DNA of 64,000 nt from Stomorhina lunata (Eukaryota; Arthropoda; Insecta; Diptera; Rhiniidae): assembly GCA_933228675.1 (NCBI GenBank), contig OW121741.1, positions 117,092,834-117,156,833 of the forward strand. Reading direction: 5' to 3'. This document shows, one piece after another, positions 22,300-35,699 of the stretch (positions are counted from its first letter, which is position 1; each line of letters starts with the position of its first letter). A program made the position numbers and the translations under genes. The notes below the pieces were generated by a model. It made no database searches, had not been told where the DNA came from, and saw only the letters and a program-made list of their open reading frames with translations.

Positions 22300-25200
22300 T
22301 TAAATTTATGTAGAAAATTTTATGAAGAAAGTTTTTGGTCTAAATATTTTAGGGGAAAATTTAAAAATTTTAAGTAGAAAATTTTGTCGATTAAAAATTT
22401 TTTTATTGAAAATTTCGATGCGAAAATTTTTAATTTTTAATCCCAAATTTTATATTGAAAATTTTTCGGTTTAAAAATTTTGTATAGAAAATTTTTCGGT
22501 TTAAAAATTTTATATAGAATTTTTCGGCCTAAAAATTTTATATTGAAAATAGTCCCAAAATTTTATACAGAAACTTTTTAGTATAAAAATTTGTTTATAT
22601 GAAATTTTTCGGTCTAAAATTTTATGCAGCAAAATTTTTTTTGGTTTAAAAATTTTTAATTAAATTTAATTTTATATAGAAAATATTTCGGGTTAAAAAA
22701 TTTTTATTTTTAATTTTTGTCTAGGAATATTATATAGAAAATTTTCGGTTTTAACATTTTTATTTACAAAATTCTATTGTTTTAAAATTTTATATAAAAA
22801 ATTTTTTGGTTTAAAAATTTGATATAGAAAATATTTCGAACTAAAAATTTTATAAAGAAAAATTTTCGTTCTATAAATTTGTTATAGAAAATTTTTTTGT
22901 CTAGAAACTTTATATAGAAAATTTTTCGTTGTAAAAATTTTATATAGAAAATTTTTTGAACTTAAAATTTTATATAGAAAATTGATCATTCTTTAAATTG
23001 TACATAGAAAATTTTTCGTTTTAAAAATTTTATATGGAAAATTTTTAGACCGAAACATTTTATATAGAAAATATGTTGTTCTAAAAAATTTGTATATAAA
23101 ATGTTCTGTCTAAAAATTTTATATAGAAAATATTTCGGGTTAAAAAATTTTTATAGAAAATTTGTCGTTCTTAAAATTTTATATAGAAGATTTTTCTGTC
23201 TAGCAATATTATATAGAAAATTTTCGGTCTTAAAATTTTTATTTACAAAATTCTATTGTTTTAAAATTTTATATAAAAAATTTTTTGGTTTAAAAATTTG
23301 ATATAGAAAATATTTCGAACTAAAAATTTTATAAAGAAAAATTTTCGGTCTAAAAATTTGTTATAGAACATTTTTTTGTCTAGAAACTTCATATAGAAAA
23401 TTTTATAAAGAAAACTTTTTGAACTTAAAATTTTATATAGAAAATTGATTATTCTTTAAATTGTACATAGAAAATTTTTCGTTTTAAAAATTGTATATGG
23501 AAAATTTTTAGACCGAAACATTTTATATAGAAAATATTTTGTTCTAAAAAATTTGTATATAAAATGTTTTGTCTAAAAATTTTATATAGAAAATTTTGCT
23601 TTCTAAAATATTATTTAGAAAATTTTTTGATCTAAAAATCTTATATATAAAATTTTTCGATCCAAAAATTTTTTGTAGAAAAGCTTTCAGTCTAAAACTT
23701 TTAATAATTATAAATAGAAAATCTTTCGGTCTAAAAATTTTAAGTAAAAAATTTTTCGGTTTAAAAATTTTATACAGGCAATTTTTAGGTCTAGAAATTT
23801 TATTAAGAAATTTTTTTGGTCTAAAAATTTTATATAGAAAATTTTTTATTTGTATAGAAAATATTTTGGTCAAAAATTTTGTATATAAAATTTTTTGGTC
23901 AAAAAATTTTATGTAGAAAATTTTTCGTTCTAAAAATTTTATTTAGAAAATTTTTCGCCATACAAATTTGATACATAAATTGTTTTCGATCTAAAAAAAA
24001 TTTTTCATCTAAGACCACAAAAATTTCTGTATAAATTTTGATGTCTAAAAATTTTATATAAAAAATTTTTCGCACTTAAAATTTTATATAAAAAATTTAT
24101 CATTCTATAAATTGTATAAAGAAAATTTTTTGTTTTAAAAATTTTATATAGAAAATTTTTAGACCGAAACATTTTATATAGAAAATAATTTGTTCTTAAA
24201 ATTTTGTATATAAAATTTTTTGTTAAAAAATTTTATATAGAAAATTTATATATAAATATTATATATATATATAAAATCTTTCGATCTAAAAATATCATTT
24301 AGAAAATTTTTCGGTCAAAAGATTTTATACAGAAAATTTTTTTGTTTGAAAATTTTATATAGAAAATTTTTCGATCTAAAAATTTTATATAGAAAAGCTT
24401 TCGGTCCAAAAATTTTAATAATTATAAATAGAAAATTTTTCGGTCTAAAAATTTTAAGTTAAAAATTTTTCGGGTTAAAAATTTTATATAGGCAATTTTT
24501 CGATCTAAAAATTTTATATTGAAAATTTTTATTGTGTATAGAAAATATTTTGGTCTTAAAATTTTGTATATAAAATTTTTTGGTCTAAAAATTTTATGTA
24601 GAAAATTTTTCGTTCTAAAATTTTATTTAAAAAATTTTTCGGTCTAAAAATCTTATATAAAAAATTTTACGGTCTAAAAATTGTATTAGGAAATTTTTCA
24701 GTCTAAGAATTTTACATAAAAAACTTTCCGTCTTAAAATTTTATTTTCAGATTTCTATTGTATTAAAATTTTATATAAAGAATTTTTCGGTCTAAAAATT
24801 TTTTATAGAAAATTTTTCGGTCTAAAAATTTTATAAAAAAGTTTTTATAGAAAATTTTTCGGTCTAAAAATATTTTGTAGAAAATTTTTCGGTCTTAAAA
24901 TTTTTTATAGAAAATTTTTCGGTCTAAAATTTTTTCGGTCTAAAAATTTTTTATAGAAAATTTTTCGGTCTAAAAATTTTTTATAGAAAATTTTTCGGTC
25001 TAAAAATTTTATAAAAAAGAGAACATTTTTCGGTCTAAAAATTTTATAAAAAAGAGAAAATTTTTCGGTCTAAAAATTTTATATAGAAAATTTTTCGGTC
25101 TAAAAATTGTGTATAGAAAATTTTTCGACTTAAATTTTTTTTTTTTACCGAAAAATTTTATATTGAAATTCTTTTGGTCTAAAAATTTTGTATATTAAAT

Positions 25201-26125
25201 TTTATATAAAAAATTTTTCTGTCTAAAAATTTTATATAGAAAATTTTTCGGTCTAAAAATTGTGTATAGAAAATTTTTCGACTTAAATTTTTTTTTTTTG
25301 ACAGAAAAATTTTATATTGAAATTCTTTTGGTCTAAAAATTTTGTATATAAAATTTTATATAAAAAATTTTTCTGTCTAAAAATTTTATATAGAAAATTT
25401 TTCGGTCTAAAAATTTTATATAGAAAATTTTTCGGTCTAAAAATTTTATATGGAAAATTTTTCGGTCTAAAAATTTTATATGGAACATTTTTTGTTCTTA
25501 AAATTTTATAAAGAAAATTGTTCGCCATAAAAATTTGATACATATATTGTTTTTCGATCTAAAAAAATTTTTCGTCTAAGACCAAAAAAATTTCTGTATA
25601 AAATTTTGATGTCTAAAAATTTTATATAGAAAATTTGTCGCTCCGAAAAAATTTTCGATTTAAAAATTTTTTATAGAAAACATTTTGGTCTAAAAAATTT
25701 ATATAGAGACTTTTTTGGCCTAAAAATTTTATATAAAAATTTTTGGATTTTAAAATGTTATATAAAAGTTTCATGTATTTAAGAAAATTTTGAAATAGAA
25801 AACTTCTCGGTCTTGAAATTTTATCTACAAGATATTTTTTATATTTTTATATAAAAAATTGCTGGGTCTAAAATTTTTAACGAAAATTTTTAGGTCTTTA
25901 ATTTTGTAAAGGAAATTTTTAGGTCTTCAAATTTTCTGTTGAAAATTTTTTAATCTAAAAAGTTTAAATAGAAAATTTTTTACATAAAATATTTCTCGTT
26001 GTAAAGATTGTATATAGAAATTTTTTTATTGTTAAAAATTTGAAATGAAAAGTATTTTAGTCAAAATATTTTATTCAGAAATTTTTTTGTTTAAAAATTG
26101 TAAATCAAAAAATGTGTATAATATT
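22300..26125 (+). repeat. Tandem array S5, 30 bp monomer
   Basis: The unit is TATATAGAAAATTTTTCGGT plus CTAAAAATTT. It is most regular at 24780-25500 and degenerate at the edges. Segment duplications lie within it: 22740-23100 resembles 23220-23580, and 25105-25200 resembles 25260-25360. The same satellite is inverted in S3. Long open frames on both strands are repeat translations. Confidence 0.95.
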
Positions 26126-27477
26126 TTATTAAATAGAGCTTAGCTGACCGCCAGGTTAACCTTTTGTTGCAAATGTAATTAAAAGTGATTTTGTTGTTCC
26201 ATATTAAGTCGACTTAAGTGGTTATCGCTCGAGGCCACAACGGTAACACATAAACAGGTATATATAAGTATATATACATATATCTAAGAGTAAATATTTG
26301 TATGTGGTAAAATATAATTTTAATATACTTTGCTAGACATAATCATAAAAAATAACTTCAGTGGCTTATATATTCGCATATAATACATATATGTTTATAT
26401 AAACATAAATAAGTATATGCATATATGTATATGTATATTTAATATAAATTCCACGCACAAACATATGTACATAAAAGTATAAAAATACCTGCTATTTTTT
26501 ATTTTCTTATTATTAATATGAATCTCTCTGGCTAGTAATGATTATGACATATACAAATATGCACATGGGCTATTTATAATTTTTTTATGTATGTATAGAG
26601 CTCTCCAGGATATATTTATATTTTTCATTTTATATATTTTTTTTAGACTCATAAACTTAAGTTTTATGAGAATAAGGTTAATATTATTGAAATTTGTGGG
26701 GTAGAAAAATATTAAAATTAAATTACCATTTATCAGTGTTTACTTGCGTTGATATTTGCTTAAATTTTAAAGTCAAGTTTATATGTTCATATTTTTTTGT
26801 GAAGAAAATGAGAGGTAAATATTGGTTTTATGCAAAACAAGACTAACAGTTGGGCTAGAAAAATATAGGCAATTATGGGAAATATTTCAGGAAAAATTTA
26901 TATTAGTTTAATTTAAATTTTGTTTTCATATACTTTATGTTGATATACTTTATCAGTATTCCTATTAAATTCATACAATATCTTTAAATCTCAATTAAAA
27001 TATTTCAAATTATAATTTACTATGTTAAGCCCCTTAATAATCATGTAAACTTAAACACTTGATTTTACATTATAAACTAATACTTCCTTGGCTTTAGTAA
27101 CTCATTGTAATCTCAACTTATTTTTGTTCTATCTACGTGACTTCAAGCCACTCGGGTATAAAATCATGTTATCGATTTGTTTAATTTCTTAAGATAAGTT
27201 CAGATGAAAGAGATTTCATCAGATTGCGGAGAAAAGGCTTAGCCTGTTAATAAATCTTCATAATTTATTAGTGGATTATTTATATATAAATTTGGGTGAA
27301 ATATGTAATGGTTGTGTTTATTAGTTTGAACTAAGCATTAAATACACACAAAGTTGTCTATACATATATAAATGCCTGTTTAATTAAGATTTTCGAATTA
27401 TCTAAGCTCCGACTTTTAATTGTATTCCTATTGCAGTTGTGATAAGTAAACGTGCCATTGTCTATGTGTTATTTAAA
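26126..27477. other. Unassigned sequence between arrays
   Basis: No supported gene. TATATACATA-type simple sequence lies at about 26260-26470. Confidence 0.55.
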
Positions 27478-28895
27478 TTTTTATTTTTAAAGGAAATTTT
27501 TTAAACAATTTTTTTTAATAGGAAATCTTTCAAACATTTCCTATTTTTATAAGAAATTTTTCGAAAACTTATTATTTTTATGGGAAATTTTTCAAAAATT
27601 TCTTTATTTTATAGAAAATTTTTCAAAAGTTTCATATTTTTATAGAAAATTTTTCATATATTTCTTATTTTTATAGAAATTTTGTGAAATAAAATTTTTG
27701 AAAAATTTGTTTATTTTTACAGAAAATTTTTTTCAAAAATTTCTTATTTTTATAGTAATTTTTTCATAAATTTTTTATTTCTATAGAAAATTTTTTAAAA
27801 ATTTCTTATATTCTTATGAATTTTTTTTAACTTTATAAGAAATTTTTCAAAAATTTCTTACTTTTATCGAATTTTTTTTTAAAATTTCTTATTTTTACAA
27901 AAAAAAAAAATTTCAAAAATTTCTTATTTATAATATTTATTTCAATAATATCTTATTTTTATAGGAAATTTTTCAAACAGTTCTTATTTTTATTGGAAAT
28001 TTTTCAAAAATTTATTATTTTTATAGAAAAATTTTCAAAAATTTCTTTTTTTATATAGAAAATTTTTTCAAATATATTTATTTCTATAGAAAATTTTTCA
28101 AAAAAGAAAAATTCCGAAAATTTCTAATTTTTAAAGGAGATTTAAAAAAATTCTTATTTTTGCAGAAATTTTTTTAAAAAAATCTTATTTTTATAATAAA
28201 TTTTTCAAAAATTTCTTACTTTTATAAAAAATTTTTAAAAAGTTCCTAGTATAATAGCAAAAATTTAAATTTTTTTCTATAGGAAATTTTTAAAAATTTC
28301 TTATTTTTAATGGAAATTTTATAAAATTTTTTTATTTTTACAACAAGTTTTTAAAATCTGTTTAATTTTTCAAAAATTTTTTATTTTTATAGGAAATTTT
28401 TTATTTTATTAGGAAATTTTTCAAAATTTTTTTATTTTTATAGAAAATTTTTCAAAAATTTGTCATTTTTATCGAATTCTTTTTAAAATTTCTTATTTTT
28501 TTATATTTTTTTTTTTGTTGAAAAATTCTTTTATTTTTTGTTTTTTTATACGAAGTTTTTGAATTTTTTTTAATTTTATAGCAAATTTTTCAAAAGTTTT
28601 TTATTTTTGTGCGAAAGTTTTCAAAAATTTTTTATTTTTATAAGAAATTTTTCACTAGTTTCTTATTTTTAAAGAATTTTTTTTCAAAAATTTCTTATTT
28701 TTATAGAAAATTTTTCAAAAATTCCTTTTTTTATGGATAATTTTTTTTTTAAATTTCTTATTTTTAAAGGAAATTTTTTAATAGTTTCTTATTTTTATTG
28801 GATTTTTTTTTTTTAATTTCTTATTTTTATAGAAAATTTTCTAAAATTTCTTATTTTTATAGGTAATTTTCCAATAATTTCATAAAAATATTCTT
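27478..28895 (+). repeat. Tandem array S6, 31 bp monomer (CTT variant)
   Basis: Degenerate copies of TATAGGAAATTTTTC, AAAAATTTCTTATTTT. The array-typical sequence at the variable site is TTTCTTA, shared with S10. Many indels in T and A runs suggest an older array. Confidence 0.92.
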
Positions 28896-30094
28896 GCAAG
28901 AAATATTTCAAATCTAGATTTTCTTATGAGTAAAATATTTCGTACAGAAATTTCTTTAGTTTTCAGTTTAATTTTGTACTTCAAAAAACTTATTACTTTT
29001 ATATATATATTTTCGATATTATAAAATAAAATTTCCAAAGAATAATAAATTGTTTGGTTTCCTCTTTATTGAAATCTATTCCCTTTTGTTTTCAATTTAA
29101 TTATCATATTTTCCAAGTACTCACGTCCTACTTGTTTAGAAAATTAAATATTTAATTAATATATCTCTCCAAAAAGAAACTACTCGTAGCATTTAAAAGA
29201 CAATAAAATATTTTGACCCGAATACATAAATTAATTACCAGCACAACATTAGAAGGGTGGAGTAAAATAAATTAAAGGAAAATGAAATGAATTGAATGGG
29301 TATTTAATAGAAAGGAGATTTTGCAATATTAGAAGCAAACAACAGATTGATAAATACTGATACATTTGCAAACAAATGAATGTACATAAGTATTAGAGGA
29401 TGTAATAAAGAATCATGATATAATGATTCAATTAAAAGACAACTTGCATAAATTACAAATACTTTGGAATATACTCCTATAAATGTATTAAATGATTCAT
29501 AATGAAATATGAGACTGAACAAACAAATAAATGAATATGTATGAATGGTTATAGACATAAGAATACCCCTACTTAACTAATAAATGCTTATATGACTGTT
29601 TATTTGCCATATATTAATATACATGCATATATAACATATACATTTCACTTTTTATTTGTACTAGTGCATGCTTCAGTTATACAAATACAAACTCATAAAT
29701 ACTCATATACACAAAAAGATTTATACTTGAAGCTACGAGCTCAACAAATAAGCCAAAAAATAAATATTTCACATATGCCACATTCTAAATTCTCCACAAG
29801 CACTTTGGAATTTATACTTGATGCATTTGTTTGCATGTATTTTGTACATTATAATCTACATACATATATCACTCATACGCAACGATAACAATATATGTAT
29901 ATTCTCTACTCTGGGGTATGCATCCATTTATGCGAATGGATGTGTGAGTATTATAATTATCTATTGTTCAAAAAACTACTATACAACAATAACTACAATC
30001 CACTAGAGAATAGGAAAATTAATTTATTTTACATAGTTTTTTAAATGGTTCTCGTAATTGAAAATATTAAGACTTAAATTTGGAGATAATTAAA
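28896..30094. other. Unassigned sequence between arrays
   Basis: Open frames at 29304-29558 and 29592-29888 are AT-driven and unrecognised. CATACA-type simple sequence is present. No supported gene. Confidence 0.5.
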
Positions 30095-33000
30095 AAATGT
30101 TCTTAAAACTAGGAAATTTTTGAAAAATTTCCTATAAAAATAGGAAATTTTGAAAAATTTCCTATAAAAATAGGAAATTTTGAAAAATTTCCTATAAAAA
30201 TAGGAAATTTTGAAAAATTTCCTATAAAAATAGGAAATTTTTAAAAAATTTCCTATAAAAATAGGAAATTTTTGAAAAATTTTCTATAAAAATAGGAAAT
30301 TTTTGAAAAATTTCCTATAAAAATAGGAAATTTTTGAAAAATTTCCTATAAAAATAGGAAATTTTTGAAAAATTTCCTATAAAAATAGGAAATTTTTGAA
30401 AAATTTCCTATAAAAATAGTAAATTTTTGAAAAATTTCCTACAAAAGTAGAAAATTTTTGAAAAAATTTCTATAAAAACAGGAAATTTTTGAAAATTTTC
30501 GTAAAAAAAATAGTAAATTTTTGAAAAATTTCCTATAAAAATAGTAAATTTTTGAAAAACTTCCTATAAAAATAGTAAATTTTTGAAAAATTTCCTATAA
30601 AAATAGTAAATTTTTGAAAAATTTCCTATAAAAATAGTAAATTTTTGAAAAATTATCTATAAAAATAGGAAATTTTTGAAAAATTTCCTATAAAAAGAGG
30701 AAATTTTTGAAAAAGTTCCTATAAAAATAGGAAATTTTTGAAAAATTTCCTATAAAAATAGGAAATTTTTGAAAAATTTCCTATAAAAATAGGAAATTTT
30801 TGAAAAATTTCCTATAAAAATAGGAAATTTTTGAAAAATTTCCTATAAAAAAAGGAAATTTTTGAAAAATTTCCTATAAAAATAGGAAATTTTTGAAAAA
30901 TTTCCTATAAAAATAGGAAATTTTTGAAAAATTTCCTATAAAAATAGGAAATTTTTGAAAAATTTCCTATAAAAATAGGAAATTTTTGAAAAATTTCCTA
31001 TAAAAATAGGAAATTTTTGAAAAATTTCCTATAAAAATAGGAAATTTTTGAAAAATTTCCTATAAAAATAGGAAATTTTTGAAAAATTTCCTATAAAAAT
31101 AGGAAATTTTTGAAAAATTTCCTATAAAAATAGGAAATTTTTGAAAAATTTCCTATAAAAATAGGAAATTTTTGAAAAATTTCCTATAAAAATAGGAAAT
31201 TTTTGAAAAATTTCCTATAAAAATAGGAAATTTTTGAAAAATTTCCTATAAAAATAGGAAATTTTTGAAAAATTTCCTAGAAAAATAGGAAATTTTTGAA
31301 AAATTTCCTATAAAAATAGGAAATTTTTGAAAAATTTCCTATAAAAATAGGAAATTTTTGAAAACTTTCCTATAAAAATAGGAAATTTTTGAAAAATTTC
31401 CTATAAAAATAGGAAATTTTTGAAAAATTTCCTATAAAAATAGGAAATTTTTGAAAAATTTCCTATAAAAATAGGAAATTTTTGAAAAATTTCCTATAAA
31501 AATAGGAAATTTTTGAAAAATTTCCTATAAAAATAGGAAATTTTTGAAAAATTTCCTATAAAAATAGGAAATTTTTGAAAAATTTCCTATAAAAATAGGA
31601 AATTTTTGAAAAATTTCCTATAAAAATAGGAAATTTTTGAAAAATTTCCTATAAAAATAGGAAATTTTTGAAAAATTTCCTATAAAAATAGGAAATTTTT
31701 GAAAAATTTCCTATAAAAATAGGAAATTTTTGAAAAATTTCCTATAAAAATAGGAAATTTTTGAAAAATTTTCTATAAAAATAGGAAATTTTTGAAAAAT
31801 TTCCTATAAAAATAGGAAATTTTTGAAAAATTTCCTATAAAAATAGGAAAATTTTGAAAAATTTCCTATAAAAATAGGAAATTTTTGAAAAATTTCCTAT
31901 AAAAATAGGAAATTTTTGAAAAATTTCCTATAAAAATAGGAAATTTTTGAAAAATTTCCTATAAAAATAGGAATTTTTTGAAAAATTTCCTATAAAAATA
32001 GGAAATTTTTGAAAAATTTCCTATAATAATAGGAAATTTTTGAAAAATTTCCTATAAAAATAGGAAATTTTTGAAAAATTTCCTATAAAAATAGGAAATT
32101 TTTGAAAAATTTCCTATAAAAATTGGAAATTTTTGAAAAATTTCCTATAAAAATAGGAAATTTTTGAAAAATTTCCTATAAAAATAGGAAATTTTTGAAA
32201 AATTTCCTATAAAAATAGGAAATTTTTGAAAAATTTCCTATAAAAATAGGAAATTTTTGAAAAATTTCCTATAAAAATAGGAAATTTTTGAAAAATTTCC
32301 TATAAAAATAGGAAATTTTTGAAAAATTTCCTATAAAAATAGGAAATTTTTGAAAAATTTCCTACAAAAATAGGAAATTTTTGAAAAATTTCCTATAAAA
32401 ATAGGAAATTTTTGAAAAATTTCCTATAAAAATAGGAAATTTTTGAAAAATTTCCTATAAAAATAGGAAATTTTTGAAAAAGTTCCTATAAAAATAGGAA
32501 ATTTTTGAAAAATTTCCTATAAAAATAGGAAATTTTTGAAAAATTTCCTATAAAAATAGGACATTTTTGAAAAATTTCCTATAAAAATAGGAAATTTTTG
32601 AAAAATTTCCTATAAAAATAGGAAATTTTTGAAAAATTTCCTATAAAAATAGGAAATTTTTGAAAAATTTCCTATAAAAATAGGAAATTTTTGAAAAATT
32701 TCCTATAAAAATAGGAAATTTTTGAAAAATTTCCTATAAAAATAGGAAATTTTTGAAAAATTTCCTATAAAAATAGGAAATTTTTGAAAAATTTCCTATA
32801 AAAATAGGAAATTTTTGAAAAATTTCCTATAAAAATAGGAAATTTTTGAAAAATTTCCTATAAAAATAGGAAATTTTTGAAAAATTTCCTATAAAAATAG
32901 GAAATTTTTGAAAAATTTCCTATAAAAATAGGAAATTTTTGAAAAATTTCCTATAAAAATAGGAAATTTTTGAAAAATTTCCTATAAAAATAGGAAATTT

Positions 33001-34160
33001 TTGAAAAATTTCCTATAAAAATAGGAAATTTTTGAAAAATTTCCTATAAAAATAGGAATTTTTTGAAAAATTTCCTATAAAAATAGGAAATTTTTGAAAA
33101 ATTTCCTATAAAAATAGGAAATTTTTGAAAAATTTCCTATAAAAATAGGAAATTTTTGAAAAATTTCCTATAAAAATAGGAAATTTTTGAAAAATTTCCT
33201 ATAAAAATAGGAAATTTTTGAAAAATTTCCTATAAAAATAGGAAATTTTTGAAAAATTTCCTATAAAAATAGGAAATTTTTGAAAAATTTCCTATAAAAA
33301 TAGGAAATTTTTGAAAAATTTCCTATAAAAATAGGAAATTTTTGAAAAATTTCCTATAAAAATAGGAAATTTTTGAAAAATTTCCTATAAAAATAGGAAA
33401 TTTTTGAAAAATTTCCTATAAAAATAGGAAATTTTTGAAAAATTTCCTATAAAAATAGGAAATTTTTGAAAAATTTCCTATAAAAATAGGAAATTTTTGA
33501 AAAATTTCCTATAAAAATAGGAAATTTTTGAAAAATTTCCTATAAAAATAGGAAATTTTTGAAAAATTTCCTATAAAAATAGGAAATTTTTGAAAAATTT
33601 CCTATAAAAATAGGAAATTTTTGAAAAATTTCCTATAAAAATAGGAAATTTTTGAAAAATTTCCTATAAAAATAGGAAATTTTTGAAAAATTTCCTATAA
33701 AAATAGGAAATTTTTGAAAAATTTCCTATAAAAATAGGAAATTTTTGAAAAATTTCCTATAAAAATAGGAAATTTTTGAAAAATTTCCTATAAAAATAGG
33801 AATTTTTTGAAAAATTTCCTATAAAAATAGGAAATTTTTGAAAAATTTCCTATAAAAATAGGAAATTTTTGAAAAATTTCCTATAAAAATAGGAAATTTT
33901 TGAAAAATTTCCTATAAGAATAGGAAATTTTTGAAAAATTTCCTATAAAAATAGGAAATTTTTGAAAAATTTCCTATAAAAATAGGAAATTTTTGAAAAA
34001 TTTCCTATAAAAATAGGAAATTTTTGAAAAATTTCCTATAAAAATAGGAAATTTTTGAAAAATTTCCTATAAAAATAGGAAATTTTTGAAAAATTTCCTA
34101 TAAAAATAGGAAAAAATAGCAAATTTTTGAAAAATTTCGTACAAAAATAGAAAAAAAAAA
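30095..34160 (-). repeat. Tandem array S7, about 130 copies of a 31 bp monomer
   Basis: Units contain AGGAAATTTTTGAAAAATTT and CCTATAAAAAT. Most of the roughly 130 copies are identical or differ by a single base. The left edge has 30-bp units with one T fewer (30113-30230) and a block of AGTAAATTTTT variants (30417-30650); a similar variant appears at the right edge (34117). This centre-homogeneous, edge-diverged pattern is typical of unequal exchange. Each monomer holds two dyads: AAATTTTTGAAAAATTT, and CCTAT..ATAGG. The opposite strand carries the superfamily core TATAGGAAATTTTTC. No coding capacity. Confidence 0.98.
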
Positions 34161-35699
34161 ATATGAAAAAAAATTCTATATAGAAAGTTTTTCTATAGAA
34201 AGACATACCGAAGGACTGACGGACTTAACTTTCACGGTAACTCGAAAATCTCAAAGTGACTCAAGCGTAAGTCAATTCTTTTCGTTCTATGAAAATAATA
34301 TGGCGAATGTTAGAGAATAGATGGCCCATGCGATATATTAAATGCTTTTTGAAAAACAGTCTATTATTTCAAATAACTACGCGCATAAATGTTGCATCCC
34401 AACATCTCACTTGGTAACATATTGCAATCGCGATAACTTCAACAACATATTTAATTTGTAGCAACAGGAGCTATGATGACAGCATCAAACATCCACCTTC
34501 TACTCCAGAAAACAGCTCAACTGCAGCAGGAGTTGATATAATAACTTTAGGGATAAACTATGCAAATATATAGCTCTTCTACAAGGAAAGTTTACAGCTC
34601 AAAGGCATAAAATAACAAGTCAGTCAGAAATCGACTGCATGATACCCTAGCAGCAGAAAGCTAATAAGAAACCTGTCTATTAACATAAAAATCAACTCAT
34701 CAGTTCTATGAAAAGTTCTTTAAATAATGGATCAACTTCAAAACTCTTAGCCTAAAAAAAAATCGTACAAACTTCTTAAAAATTGTTTAAACGATTTAGG
34801 AATTTAATCCGATTAAATGATTTCGGACAAATATTCTATTGAGTTGAACATAAAATCCCCCCAAGCTAAGATGGTGTAAGGTATAGCTATAACACAAGTC
34901 AAAGCCATAACGATTTAACGCAAAATCTGCTACAAACATATTTCAAATTTATATTAAGATCGCTTAAGTATGTTTTCGATGTTAACGACAATGATCTTTA
35001 AATAATTCACTACCACACAAGAGAAATATTTACAATTGTATTTCAATTGTGGAGGTTGGAATAAGGAGTTCGTTAGTGAATTCAAACCATTTCTCCTTCT
35101 CGAACAAAGAAAACAAAAGTCATTTATGCAAATGACAGAAAAATTGTTGACTTTTTATCTTCTTTCATTGCAAAAAGAAATCATGTTCCCAACCAACATG
35201 CAATTGCATTTTTACAAAAACCCAGACCTCCAACAAGGAGTTCAAGCAAAACGAAGCTCCAAATAGTTGCCTTTATTCTTCTTTAGTCCTTAAGGTTGAC
35301 TGCTCGACATTTGTTATTCATGTAATTTAATTTTTTGGTTAAAATATTTTACGCATACAAAATTTTCCACCAACGAAGTTCTTATGGAAAATGTTGGTAT
35401 TTTACTTATTTTTTCCTCCCCGTTTTATTGACTTTTAGCTTTATTTTTCATTTTTCTTCTTGTTATTTGCGTATGCATGTAATAAGATTAACCTTTACTT
35501 TTTCTTTTCGCAATTGTTCATATTGTTATAGCAAAGTATTTATGCAAATTTTAATTTTCCTTTTAAATAAATACATCATGTGCAGTCAAATAGTAGTGAG
35601 TATTTTTCAGAATGTGTTAAATTGCAAAAAGTTGTATTACTTAATACAAAAACTGTATCACATCAAAAATCTTTAATAGAAAAATTTATTCCAAAATTA
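34161..35699. other. Unassigned unique sequence
   Basis: Less repetitive than its neighbours. Open frames at 35036-35266 and 35335-35676 have no recognisable domain, and the second is AT-driven. No supported gene. Confidence 0.5.

Noticed and set aside
30095..34160. CRISPR-like array
   Set aside because: There are no unique spacers; the entire 31-bp unit repeats head to tail, and the context is eukaryotic.
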